Positions 9,100 to 17,995 of a DNA stretch of 64,000 nucleotides are shown here, piece after piece. The notes under the pieces are model-generated. The model had not been told where the DNA came from and did not search any database. It saw only the letters and a list, made by a program, of their open reading frames with translations. Source of the stretch: Gemmata palustris (GTDB taxonomy: Bacteria; Planctomycetota; Planctomycetia; Gemmatales; Gemmataceae); contig NZ_JAGKQQ010000001.1 in NCBI RefSeq assembly GCF_017939745.1, positions 3,038,001 to 3,102,000 of the forward strand, written 5' to 3'. Both the position numbers and the translations under genes were made by a program. Positions within the stretch are counted from its first letter, which is position 1; every line of letters begins with the position of its first letter.

Positions 9100-9882
9100 A
9101 TGCTGAATCAAGTCACCGCGATCTGGAAGTTTCGGAGCTTCTTGTTCGCTCTCGTTCGGCTCGACCTCCGGCTGCGGTACAAGCGGTCGTGGCTCGGGGG
9201 CGTGTGGTCGCTCATCCACCCGATCACGATGGCCGCGACCTACGTCACCGTGTTCAGCGGCGTCCTCATGCTCTCGCCCGCCGAGTACACCACGATGCTC
9301 CTCGTGGGGCTGGCGGTGTGGGGGTTCTTCCGCGAGTGCGCGGTGAGCGGGTGCTTGGCGATCATCTCGCACGAGTCGTACATCCGCCAGCACCCGCTCC
9401 CGTTCGGCCTGTACTCGTTGCGCTTCGTGCTCGGGTACGCGATTCAGGGGGTATTCGCGCTCGGGGTCGCAATGGCGGCGGTCGCCATTGACGGACACGG
9501 GGAGAACCTCCGGCTCATGTGGGCCGTCGTGCCCGCGCTGTTCCTGATTTTCGTTACGGGGTGGGCGGTCGCGACGATTTGTGCGTTCGCGCAGGTCTAC
9601 TTCCACGACACGAAGCACCTGTTGGAGATCGCGGCGCAAATCCTGTTCTTCCTGACGCCCATCGTGTACAAGCCCGATCTGCTCGTCAGCAAGGGGCTCG
9701 GGTGGATGGCCCGCTTCAACCCGCTGAACGTGTACCTGGAACTGGTTCGGTTCCCGCTGACCGCCGGCGAGCTGCCGGATGCCAAAATGTACCTCAAGGG
9801 CGCCGCCTGTACCGCGGTCCTGTTCGTGTTCGCCGTTGCGATCGCGTCGCGCCTGCGGAAGAAGGTCGTCTTCTACCTGTGA
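9100..9882 (+). CDS. ABC-2 type polysaccharide export permease
   Basis: A 260-residue integral membrane protein with about six hydrophobic segments. It matches the Wzm/TagG/KpsM type: an N-terminal amphipathic block with LDLRLRYKRSWLGGVWSLIHP, and the late FFLTPIVYKPD and ARFNPLNVYLELVR motifs. These permeases export O-antigen, teichoic acid or capsule polymers together with a separate ATPase. No matching ATPase lies next to it; the one at 17066 belongs to a different subfamily and operon. The genes that follow are glycosyltransferase-like, which supports a surface-glycan role. GAGGT five bases upstream supports the start. Confidence 0.88.
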   Translation: MLNQVTAIWKFRSFLFALVRLDLRLRYKRSWLGGVWSLIHPITMAATYVTVFSGVLMLSPAEYTTMLLVGLAVWGFFRECAVSGCLAIISHESYIRQHPLPFGLYSLRFVLGYAIQGVFALGVAMAAVAIDGHGENLRLMWAVVPALFLIFVTGWAVATICAFAQVYFHDTKHLLEIAAQILFFLTPIVYKPDLLVSKGLGWMARFNPLNVYLELVRFPLTAGELPDAKMYLKGAACTAVLFVFAVAIASRLRKKVVFYL

Positions 9883-10057
9883 TCGATCGAGTGCCGAGCG
9901 AGCGGTCGCCCGCTGTTTATGAGAACGCACCGAATTTCAAGTGGTACCGCGATCTGGCTTGACCAGTTTTCCGCGGTGCCGTACCTTGCCGCCCCCGGCC
10001 GAACTTCACATGGAGGCACGGCCGCCCGCACCGCCGGGGGTCACCAGGGAGGGTACC

Positions 10058-10948
10058 ATGATTAGCGTCCTGTTCTGCTCGCGCGACAAGGGTAATCCCG
10101 ATTCCGGCCTCCAGCGGTTGCTCGACTCGACCGTGGCCTGCACGACCCCCGCCGAGCGCGAGCAGATCGAGTTCCTCATCAAGTTCGATTCCGACGACGA
10201 TTCCCGGTTGCCCGACAGCTTCTTCGCCAAGTACCCGTTCGCGGTGCGCGCGTTCGTCTGGTCGCGCGGCGAGGGGCGCCACGGGCTGCACCACGCGCAA
10301 GAGTACATGTTCGCGCAGCGCGACCCGCGGTCGCGGTTCTGCCTGATGACGGCCGACGACTTCTACTTCAGCCGGCCCGGGTTCGTGTCGGAAATCCTGG
10401 ACGTGAAGGACGAGTTCTGCATCATGGGGTACCGCCGGCCCCCGATCGAGTCGTTCGCCGGAAGTTATGAGCAAGAGGAGGCGGTCCGCCAGTGGGTCGT
10501 TTCGTTCGGGTGCTGGTCGCCGGTTATCAGCGCGCGCCTCATCGAGGTGTGCCAGAACTTCGGCTGGCAGGCGAACGTCGATAGCTGGCTGATGGGCCTT
10601 TCGGTGGCGCTGTACGACCTGTACGGGATCGTGATCTGGAAGCAGCACGCGCCGTTCTACGAGCGCGGCGGGGAGTACGAGCGCCCCGCGAGCGTCGGGA
10701 CCGCGGTGACTTACAACAACATGGAGCTGACGAACAACGTCGGCCCGCTCAACAAGTACTGGTTCGAGCTCGTCCGCCGGCAGGCCCGCAACGTCTACCT
10801 GAACATGGTCCACGGCACCGACTTCCGCCCGAGTTGGGGATCGAAGCTCGAGGGCACGTGGCGGAAGGTCCGCGCCCAGCCGGTGCGCCGACTGCCGAGC
10901 CGCATTTTCCGCAAGGTGCGCCGCAACCTCGTCTCCGTGTTCGCCTGA
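10058..10948 (+). CDS. Glycosyltransferase-like protein
   Basis: A 296-residue protein with a GT-A-like opening, MISVLFCSRDKGNPDSG, an acidic DSDDDSR block near residue 45 and a TADDFYF block near residue 97 where GT-A enzymes hold their DxD metal and nucleotide-sugar site. The start at 10058 was chosen for its AGGGAGGG ribosome site; the frame is open from 9941. It lies between an export permease and a GT-B enzyme. I recognise the fold type but not a specific family or substrate. Confidence 0.6.
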   Translation: MISVLFCSRDKGNPDSGLQRLLDSTVACTTPAEREQIEFLIKFDSDDDSRLPDSFFAKYPFAVRAFVWSRGEGRHGLHHAQEYMFAQRDPRSRFCLMTADDFYFSRPGFVSEILDVKDEFCIMGYRRPPIESFAGSYEQEEAVRQWVVSFGCWSPVISARLIEVCQNFGWQANVDSWLMGLSVALYDLYGIVIWKQHAPFYERGGEYERPASVGTAVTYNNMELTNNVGPLNKYWFELVRRQARNVYLNMVHGTDFRPSWGSKLEGTWRKVRAQPVRRLPSRIFRKVRRNLVSVFA

Positions 10949-11043
10949 TCGACCGGGCGCCCCTCTCCCGGTGGCCCGTGCCAGTGACCGTCCATTTTGC
11001 CTCTCATTGAGCTCGCACAACCACACACTCTGGAACGTTCGCC

Positions 11044-12924
11044 ATGCACCTGGGTCGCCGAGAGAAAGTTCCGTTCCCGGAGGCGTACAAGGGCTTCCGG
11101 CTGATCCGCATTCACGGGCGGGTTCACGCCCTCCCGCCCACGGCCCAGGTCGAGCGCATTCTGAGCACGCCGGGGATGCTGGACCGGCACCCGGCCGTTC
11201 TGTCCGCACCGACGCTGGCGGAAATCGAGCGGCTCGTGGACGCCTGGGACGAACGGGCGGAACGAACCGAAGCTCTCAAACAGGTGGAAGGTTACGACAT
11301 CGTCCGGCACCGGGATGCGTTCTACGCGGTGCCTCAATCGGCCGGCGCGGTCGACCTGGACGTGCCGGGTGACCGGCAGCGCGTCGGCGTCATCGCGGGA
11401 ACCGGCGCGGAAGAACTGGAACGGACGGTGCGCCGGGTCGCGGCCGGTGCGCCGGTGGAGTTCGCGGGCTGGCTCCCGATCTTCTCGGTATCCGGCAATT
11501 GCGGCGCCCACCCGCAGTTCAAACACACCGGAAACCCGCCGGAGGGGTACCGGTTCACTCGGTCCGCTCCTCCGGGTGAGAAGCGGGTCGTGCCCCCGGC
11601 CCCGAGCGCCCGTGGGCTGCGTGCGCGGGGCGCGCGTTTGGGTCAGAAACTCGCGAAGGCCGCACGCAGCGCGATTTTGGCAGCGCGAAGTGCGCTCAAC
11701 TTCGTGCGCCCGCAACGGGGCGTCACCATTGCGACCCGGGTCGCGGTCTTCGCGGCGTTCGTTCGGCTGCTCGTGACACTCTTGCGGCGCGGGTGCAAGC
11801 CGGGTGCGGTGCTGAACTTCCTCCAGACGCGGCACCTGCAATCGCAACTGCTCCTCGGGCGCCAGGAGCTGGTGTTCCTGACGAGTATGCCGTACACCTT
11901 CGGGCAGAACGACTGGGTCATCGAGATCGAAGACCCCACGACGCTGTTCTACCCGCTCGTTCAAAACGGGCACACGTGCGGGCTGTCGCTCGCCGATTCG
12001 CCATACTTCCCCATCGTGAAGACGCTGCTCGAAGCCGACCACTGCAAGGCGATCCTGACGCACATGCGCTCGACCGCGGAGCTGGTCCCGGCGCTGTTCA
12101 AGAGCGAGGCGATTCGCAAGAAGGTGGTTTACGCGCCGCTCGGCGTCCGGCTCCCCGAGCGCTGGCAGCGCCACGACCCGCAACCGGCGGACGAGCCGAT
12201 CCACCTGCTGTTCATCAACTCGTGGTGCCAGGTACCGGAGAACTTCTACGTCCGCGGCGGACTGGACGTGTTGGAAGCGTTCGCGATCCTCCGCAAGCGG
12301 TACCCGCAACTGCGGCTCACCATGCGAACCGAGCTGCCGGCCCTCGACGATCACTACCTGCGCATTCTGGAGGGCGGTTGGGTTCGCATCGTCAACCGGT
12401 TCCTGACCGACGAGGAGATGGCCGAACTGCACGCCGAGAGCCACATCTTCCTGCTACCCGCCGCGCGCGTTCACATCGTCTCGCTGCTTCAAGCGATGTC
12501 ATACGGTCTTGCGGTCGTCGGCTCCGACGGGTGGGGGATGGAAGAGTACCTGGAGCACGAGCAGAACGGGCTGGTGGTTCGCGGGCGCTACGGCAAGGCG
12601 TCGTGGGCCGACCCGGAAGCGGGGATGCTGCGCGAGAACTACGAGTTCATGTACACGCCCGATCCCGAGGTGGTCGCCGGGATCGTGGAGTCCGTTTCGC
12701 GCCTGGTGGAAGACCAGGAGTTGCGCCGGCGCCTCGGCCAGACGGCCCGGGCGAACGTCCGCGACGAGTACAACCTGGATTCGTGGAACCGCGGCCTCAA
12801 AGCGGCTCTGGATCGGGCGAGCGGGGGTGCTCCCGAGCGGGTCGTTACGCTGCAACGGGTCGAAGCTGAACCGCGCGAAGATGGCGTGCGGTCCCACCAA
12901 GCGGATGCGTGCGAAGTTCGGTGA
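11044..12924 (+). CDS. GT-B glycosyltransferase (GT4-like) with a long N-terminal extension
   Basis: A 626-residue protein. The C-terminal half (about 360-600) looks like a GT4-type nucleotide-sugar domain: FINSWCQVPENFYVRGG, a VRIVNRFLTDEEMAELHAES helix, LLPAARVHIVSLLQAMSYGL and GSDGWGMEEYL, equivalent to the usual loop around the catalytic Glu. The first 180 residues are unlike ordinary GT4 proteins, and a basic hydrophobic stretch lies near 200-265. With the permease and the GT-like gene upstream it makes a surface-polysaccharide group. The substrate is unknown. No strong ribosome site is visible at the ATG. Confidence 0.78.
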   Translation: MHLGRREKVPFPEAYKGFRLIRIHGRVHALPPTAQVERILSTPGMLDRHPAVLSAPTLAEIERLVDAWDERAERTEALKQVEGYDIVRHRDAFYAVPQSAGAVDLDVPGDRQRVGVIAGTGAEELERTVRRVAAGAPVEFAGWLPIFSVSGNCGAHPQFKHTGNPPEGYRFTRSAPPGEKRVVPPAPSARGLRARGARLGQKLAKAARSAILAARSALNFVRPQRGVTIATRVAVFAAFVRLLVTLLRRGCKPGAVLNFLQTRHLQSQLLLGRQELVFLTSMPYTFGQNDWVIEIEDPTTLFYPLVQNGHTCGLSLADSPYFPIVKTLLEADHCKAILTHMRSTAELVPALFKSEAIRKKVVYAPLGVRLPERWQRHDPQPADEPIHLLFINSWCQVPENFYVRGGLDVLEAFAILRKRYPQLRLTMRTELPALDDHYLRILEGGWVRIVNRFLTDEEMAELHAESHIFLLPAARVHIVSLLQAMSYGLAVVGSDGWGMEEYLEHEQNGLVVRGRYGKASWADPEAGMLRENYEFMYTPDPEVVAGIVESVSRLVEDQELRRRLGQTARANVRDEYNLDSWNRGLKAALDRASGGAPERVVTLQRVEAEPREDGVRSHQADACEVR

Positions 12925-12958
12925 CGCGGAGAAAACCGGTATCGAGATAAACTGCGCG

Positions 12959-13035
12959 ATCGAACGGCCCGTGAGCCCGATGTACCAGGAGGAACAATCC
13001 TCTCGCTGGTACATCGAGCTCGCGGGCCGCTCGAT
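12959..13035. repeat. Imperfect 30-bp inverted repeat between convergent genes
   Basis: The arms at 12959-12988 and 13006-13035 pair at 27 of 30 positions around a 17-base loop. It sits between the ends of two convergent genes, so it could act as a two-way terminator. It has no clear T-run on either side and its compensated arms also resemble a mobile palindromic element. Confidence 0.7.
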
Positions 13036-13110
13036 TTGGTACACCACAAAATTGAGTCGATTACTGGGGAGAAGCGAGCGCCGATCGATTCGGCGCGAGC
13101 GCACGACAGA

Positions 13111-14334
13111 TCAATTGGGAAGATTGGAGAGGTGAATCGAGTGCAGGAGCCGACGGGCCAGTGAAGGGCGACGGGCCATAGCAACCAGTTCCGCTAGCTC
13201 GGCGGTCAACTGCGACGTGATCGCGCGGGTCGCACGGAGTTCGTCCTCGACTGCCTGTACACGAGCATTTGCCGCTTCCAGCAACCGGGTGGTGATCCGC
13301 TCTTTCATTTCTTCCAGCGTCGGCGCTACGAGGGGCGCTTCACTCAGCGCGCGCTGTGCATCACGGGGCGTCGCGTGTAGCGCGCCGCGGGAGAACGCGA
13401 TGTCGTACCCGCGGTAATCGGACAGCACCAGGCGGTGACCCGAAGCGAAAGTCTCTTCAAGCCGCATGACGCCGGACAGGTACTCGTCGTCACCCGCTAA
13501 CCGGAACGCGGCCGGCTGATTGGGCGGAGCGGGAGCCGGCGAGTCGAGCGTCACCCGCCACTCCGGTGGAACCTCCAGGCCGAACTGGTCGCGTGTGAAA
13601 TCAACCAACTCGGCAGTTCGGTCGCGAAGGAGCCCGCGTAGCTCGTGGGCGAGTTCAAGTGAGAGATCGCCGGGTGGCCCGGGGAGAATGCGTTCTTCAA
13701 CCGGGAAGTTGGTCAGATCGATCTCCGAATCGACCCCGAGGAACCGGAACACGTCGCGTAAAAGGGCACCCGGTCGCGTGGCGATCGACTCGTAGAACCC
13801 GACATAAAGCTGCTCGGCGGGAAAAACGGCCGACCATCGGCGGAGCTGACCGAAATAGTCGCCCGCAACGAGGGGCCAGTCGTGGGCGAAGTTCGCTCGC
13901 CACGCATCGTCTGTAACGCCGCCGTCGTCAGAAGGAGCGTGTGCGAAGTTGGCTTCTCGGTAGCGATGGTTGTGTTTGGCGTGCGACCAGGCGCGGGAGA
14001 CCGGCTCCCGCATCAGAAACACGAGCTTGATGTTCGGCAGGAGGTTGCGGATGAGCCGGATAGTAGCGAGCGGAAGAGAGGCATACGACGGTGACGCCTC
14101 GCCCGCCCGCCGAGAGCCGGCCGGATTAAAGTGATCGCAATACCAGCCGAAATCCAGGTACTTGAAGAGGGAACTAAAGTATTTGACCTCCTTCACCTCC
14201 GGCACAAAGAGCCCGGGGTGATGTCGGAGGTTAGCGGCCAGCCACGTCGAACCCGTTTTGGGCGGGGAGATGACGAGAAAATCGGGTCGCCGGTGGCAGA
14301 ACCGGTCGTGAGGGTCGGCAGAGTTTTGCCACAA
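13111..14334 (-). CDS. PAPS-dependent sulfotransferase family protein
   Basis: A 407-residue protein. PKTGSTWLAANL near residue 25 is the 5'-phosphosulfate loop of sulfotransferases, and MREPVSRAWSHAKHNHRY near 107 is the 3'-phosphate block. The last 60 residues form a predicted coiled coil (LEAANARVQAVEDEL). The start is TTG with a CAGGAGG site about 10 bases upstream. Location next to glycosyltransferases suggests that it sulfates a surface glycan or lipid; planctomycetes carry many sulfotransferases. It follows the lipoxygenase gene on the same strand after 252 bp, which is long for one operon. Confidence 0.85.
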   Translation of the reverse strand: MWQNSADPHDRFCHRRPDFLVISPPKTGSTWLAANLRHHPGLFVPEVKEVKYFSSLFKYLDFGWYCDHFNPAGSRRAGEASPSYASLPLATIRLIRNLLPNIKLVFLMREPVSRAWSHAKHNHRYREANFAHAPSDDGGVTDDAWRANFAHDWPLVAGDYFGQLRRWSAVFPAEQLYVGFYESIATRPGALLRDVFRFLGVDSEIDLTNFPVEERILPGPPGDLSLELAHELRGLLRDRTAELVDFTRDQFGLEVPPEWRVTLDSPAPAPPNQPAAFRLAGDDEYLSGVMRLEETFASGHRLVLSDYRGYDIAFSRGALHATPRDAQRALSEAPLVAPTLEEMKERITTRLLEAANARVQAVEDELRATRAITSQLTAELAELVAMARRPSLARRLLHSIHLSNLPN

Positions 14335-14586
14335 AGCGCGCGTCCTCCTGAACGCATGGCCGCAACTGGGTCGGCATCATAACCCCGCGGTTTGTAACAG
14401 AACAAGTACGATCGGATTCCGAACTCATTAAAATCCGCGAGTGCGAGATGATGCGGTTTTGGTTGTTTTCGGGCACAAACACAAGGGCGTCATGAAACGT
14501 GGCACCCGTCCATGAGGCCCGCACGAGCGGCATTCAGAAACTTCTCACCAACCGGCGCATGCGCCGGCACGCGGGACTCGGTGGAC

Positions 14587-16353
14587 TCAAATGTTGATGC
14601 TCTGCGGGATGCCAGAGGGCGATAGCGTGAGGTACGGCACGCGGGTCGTGTTCCGCTGATCGATGGTTCGGCCGATCTCGGCGAGTTGCTTCTGGAACCG
14701 CGCGAGCGGTTCGGCCACGCGGGTGTCCAGGAAGTAGTTGGCCGGGTACTCACCGAGCGTGGTGTAGTGGACCGTGCCGAGCACGTACCCGAGCTCCATT
14801 TGCAGTTCGGCCATGTCCATCGGCGGGAACATCGCGAGGTGGTCGGCCGCGGTCGCTCCGGTCTTCGAGGTCGGGGCGGGCGCATAGCCAGCGAGCGGCA
14901 TCGCGGGGACGTAGCTCATCACGTCGTATTGCGGGAAGTTCACCGCGGCGTGCTGCACACTGCAGGTGAACAGGATCATCGTGACCGCGTCGATCAAGTA
15001 CGCGCGCGTCGGGGCCGCAGCGCCGACGCCGAACCCGCTCACGCGCCCGCCGTCCACCGCGCCGATTTCGGTCAGCCACGCCTTCAACTCGGGGTCAGCC
15101 TGGACTTCGGCATCGGTCGGGTAGTACAGCGCGAGGTAGTCGCTCGCCCATTTCTGGATCGCGTCCCAGTACAGTCGAGCGTCGTCGCGGTAGTGGTACT
15201 CCGGGAGCGTTTCGGGGTCGTCCGTTCCGCGATCCGCCAGTGCCTTTGGGAGCATGGATTCGTTGAACAGGTAGCTCTGCACCCCGGACGCCGCGAGTTT
15301 GCGCGACGTCTCGATCGTTCCACCGAACAACTGGTCCACCGCTCCCTTGTTCGCGATGAGGTGGCGCCAGCTCGCGTCGTTGATCGCCAGCGTGCCGTCG
15401 AAGTGCGGCACCAGGAGCGTAAACAGGGGGTGGTTCGGCGCGAGTTGCCGGTACGTGCAGATCACGAACGGCTCGATGAGCAGGTGCGTGCGCGCGAGGT
15501 GCGTGACGGCCTCGTGAAAGTTACCGTCGGCGATCTCCACAACTGTTTTGGCGATCAGCCAGTTGTGGCCGTCGTCCGGGGTGAACACCGGGTTGTCCGG
15601 GCCGGGCGCCTGCTTGCACTGGATCGCCACGGGGCGGAGTTGCCGCGTGGTCCGGTCCGTCACGAACAGCGCGAGCGGCGCGTAGACGTATTTCTGAACG
15701 TCGTGCGGGTACGTTCCCGATACGGCCCCGTTAAGCGACTGGTAGTCGGCGAGGAACAGGCGCCCCTCGGCCCCGGCCGCCGCGAGCGAATCACCGGGCA
15801 CGACCCGCTGGAACTCGGCCTCGGTGAACGGGAGCCGGGCGTCCAGCGTTTTCACACGCTGGAGCATGACCGGGTTCGGCCCGGCCACGCGCATGTGCGC
15901 GAACGCGGGGTCGCTGGGCGTGGTCGCACTGATCGGGGGCAGGCCGATCGAGCGGAACAGATCGGAGTACGCGCTGAGCGCGGCCGGCCGGTCGGGGCGC
16001 GCCGTCGATCGGAGGGTGAACTTCAGCGAGTCGGTCACCATCTCCCGCAGGACGCCGAGGAACAGTTCCGCGCCCCACGCGATCGCTTTGGTCAGGAGCG
16101 AGTGCTTGCTCCGCAGGTACTCGCTGAATTCCGTTTTCCCCTCCAGGTCGATGCGGTTCGAGAGTACAAAGAGCGCCCGGTCCCCGACGGCCTTCAGCCA
16201 CTCGTGCGAGAACTCGTGCTCGCGCGGGACGCGGTCGATGACGGCGAGCGGGGAAACGAACGTGTAGTTGAACTGGTACTTCAGGCGGGCCGCGTCGCGC
16301 GCAGACGTGCGCGCGGCCGGATCGGGATCGAACTGCGGGAGGAACGCGGACAT
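14587..16353 (-). CDS. Bacterial lipoxygenase
   Basis: A 588-residue lipoxygenase catalytic domain without a PLAT/C2 domain. The non-heme iron ligands are all visible: His285 and His290 in THLARTHLLIEPF, His468 and Asn472 in VQHAAVNFPQYDV, and the C-terminal Ile588 in GIPQSINI. It also has WLIAKTVVEIAD and the family end block VPYLTLSPSGIP. Lipoxygenases insert O2 into polyunsaturated fatty acids to give hydroperoxides. No signal peptide is evident, so it is probably cytoplasmic. The expected downstream type of enzyme, a catalase-related protein, is encoded at 168-1259. Regiospecificity cannot be read here. Lipoxygenases are rare in bacteria. Confidence 0.93.
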   Translation of the reverse strand: MSAFLPQFDPDPAARTSARDAARLKYQFNYTFVSPLAVIDRVPREHEFSHEWLKAVGDRALFVLSNRIDLEGKTEFSEYLRSKHSLLTKAIAWGAELFLGVLREMVTDSLKFTLRSTARPDRPAALSAYSDLFRSIGLPPISATTPSDPAFAHMRVAGPNPVMLQRVKTLDARLPFTEAEFQRVVPGDSLAAAGAEGRLFLADYQSLNGAVSGTYPHDVQKYVYAPLALFVTDRTTRQLRPVAIQCKQAPGPDNPVFTPDDGHNWLIAKTVVEIADGNFHEAVTHLARTHLLIEPFVICTYRQLAPNHPLFTLLVPHFDGTLAINDASWRHLIANKGAVDQLFGGTIETSRKLAASGVQSYLFNESMLPKALADRGTDDPETLPEYHYRDDARLYWDAIQKWASDYLALYYPTDAEVQADPELKAWLTEIGAVDGGRVSGFGVGAAAPTRAYLIDAVTMILFTCSVQHAAVNFPQYDVMSYVPAMPLAGYAPAPTSKTGATAADHLAMFPPMDMAELQMELGYVLGTVHYTTLGEYPANYFLDTRVAEPLARFQKQLAEIGRTIDQRNTTRVPYLTLSPSGIPQSINI

Positions 16354-16671
16354 TTGGCACCCGAGCTACACAAGGAACCGTAATTGATCGGCCCATGTTC
16401 TCGCACATCCGCCCGAACCGCAAGCCAAACGCGACTTCTCGCCCGTGCAATTCACAGAACCTTCTGCGCTGCGCCGGAATCTTGCGAACGACGCGCCGGA
16501 ACCCCACCGGTATCACCTCAACGCCGGCAATCGATTCGGTCACCTTCGTCGGAACTGCAGCGCCCGGGCATTTCTGCGAGCGCGCCCATTTTCGTGAAAT
16601 GGGCCGTTCCGCATGCCGTCTTGGTTGTATCAGTGGTTCGATACAGTGTGACAATCTCGGGGCGCTGAGCG
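16354..16671. other. Divergent intergenic region between the lipoxygenase and GntR genes
   Basis: 318 bp holding both promoters. The only clear signal is the inverted repeat at 16626-16645 next to the GntR start. No RNA gene is seen. Confidence 0.4.
16626..16645 (+). promoter_or_regulatory. Candidate operator for the GntR regulator, TGTATC-N8-GATACA
   Basis: Two perfect 6-bp half sites form a dyad whose end lies 26 bp before the GntR start codon. YtrA-type GntR regulators bind dyads of this size and normally repress their own operon. The site is seen directly; its role is inference. Confidence 0.5.
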
Positions 16672-17061
16672 ATGGACGTCCACATCTCGCCGCACGACGG
16701 CGTTCCGATCTACCTCCAGATCGTTAACCAGGTGAAGTACCTGGTCGCGTCGGGCCGGCTCGTGCCCGGCGAGGAACTCCCCGCGATCCGGGTTCTCGCC
16801 GATCAGCTCACCGTTAATCCGAACACGGTCGCCCGCGCCTACCGCGAACTGGAAGTTGCCGGGATCGTCGAGAAGCGCCGGACCGCGGGCACGTATGTGT
16901 CCGCGACCGGCTCCCCGTTGGCCCGGCGCGAGCGGCTCAAGATCGTTACCGAGCGGATCGACGCCCTGCTCGCCGAGGCCCGGCACCTCGGCGTGCGCAC
17001 CGACGAGGTGATTGAATTACTGCGCCAGCGCGATGAAGCCCTGAACCCCGAAGAGGTGTGA
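16672..17061 (+). CDS. GntR-family regulator, YtrA subfamily
   Basis: A 129-residue protein with a winged helix (about 12-78: PIYLQIVNQVKYLVASG, ELPAIRVLADQL, VNPNTVARAYRELE, RTAGTYV) and only a short helical tail, which is the YtrA layout lacking a large effector domain. The next gene, an ABC ATPase, starts four bases after its stop. YtrA-type proteins repress the ABC exporter genes they travel with, often responding to cell-envelope stress. The dyad just upstream is the likely binding site. Confidence 0.92.
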   Translation: MDVHISPHDGVPIYLQIVNQVKYLVASGRLVPGEELPAIRVLADQLTVNPNTVARAYRELEVAGIVEKRRTAGTYVSATGSPLARRERLKIVTERIDALLAEARHLGVRTDEVIELLRQRDEALNPEEV

Positions 17062-17065
17062 GCCG

Positions 17066-17992
17066 ATGGTCGCTGTTCTTTCCGAGTCCGACGGGAACGT
17101 GATCGAGGTGGCGGGGTTGACCCGCCGGTTCGGTCCCAAAGTCGCGCTGGACGACGTCCGGTTGACCGTTCCGCGTGGGACGGTCTTCGGACTCGTCGGG
17201 GTGAACGGGGCCGGCAAGACGACGCTCATCAAACACGTTCTGGGGCTGCTCCGGGCCGCGCGCGGTTCGGTGCGCGTGTTCGGGCACGACCCGGCCGCGG
17301 ACCCCGCGGGCGTTTTGGTTCGCGTGGGCTACCTCTCCGAAGAGCCCGATTTGCCCGGGTGGATGCGCGTGGGCGCCCTCTTCCGGTACACCCGGGCGTT
17401 CTACCCGAGTTGGGACTCGGCATTCGCCGAGGAGTTGAGCCGGTCGTTCGCGCTCGATCTGGCGGTGAAGGTGAAGCACTTGTCGAAGGGCCAACGGGCG
17501 CGGGTCGGGCTCGTTCTCGCGCTGGCCCACCGGCCGGAACTTCTGGTGCTGGACGAACCTTCTTCGGGACTCGACCCGATCGTCCGGCAGGACATCCTCG
17601 GGGCGATCATTCGCACGATCGCCGAGGAGGGGCGGACGGTCGTGTTCTCCTCGCACCTGTTGCACGAGGTCGAGCGCGTGGCCGACCGGGTGGCGCTGAT
17701 CGACCGCGGGCGCGTCGTCTTCAGCGGGGCGCTCGACCAAATCAAGGGCACTCACCACCGGTTGACGCTGCGGTTCCCGGAACCGCGCCCGCACCCGCCC
17801 ACACTTGCCGGCGCGCTGGCGTGGGAGGGGCGCGGCGCGGAGTGGGTCGCGCTGTGTAGCGGCCGGCTCGGTGAGTTGCGCGCCGCCGCAGTCGCGTGCG
17901 GGGCGGAAGTGGTCGGCCAGCGCGTTCCGTCGCTCGACGAGATCTTCGTCGCGCGCGTGGGGACGAAGGGTTCCGAACCGGTGAAGGAGTGA
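17066..17992 (+). CDS. ABC transporter ATP-binding protein
   Basis: A 308-residue nucleotide-binding protein with Walker A GVNGAGKTTL, the Q-loop region, signature LSKGQRARVGL, Walker B LLVLDEPSSGLDP and H-loop SSHLLHE. It is of the drug/lipid exporter type, with a C-terminal 80-residue extension. It is the middle gene of a tight three-gene operon: four bases after the GntR gene and three bases before the permease. It powers the neighbouring membrane protein. The substrate is unknown. Confidence 0.94.
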   Translation: MVAVLSESDGNVIEVAGLTRRFGPKVALDDVRLTVPRGTVFGLVGVNGAGKTTLIKHVLGLLRAARGSVRVFGHDPAADPAGVLVRVGYLSEEPDLPGWMRVGALFRYTRAFYPSWDSAFAEELSRSFALDLAVKVKHLSKGQRARVGLVLALAHRPELLVLDEPSSGLDPIVRQDILGAIIRTIAEEGRTVVFSSHLLHEVERVADRVALIDRGRVVFSGALDQIKGTHHRLTLRFPEPRPHPPTLAGALAWEGRGAEWVALCSGRLGELRAAAVACGAEVVGQRVPSLDEIFVARVGTKGSEPVKE

Positions 17993-17995
17993 ACC

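Noticed and set aside
17066-17992. The ABC ATPase as partner of the polysaccharide permease at 9100
   Set aside because: It belongs to the drug/lipid exporter type, is sandwiched between its own regulator and permease with 3-4 base gaps, and lies 7 kb away.
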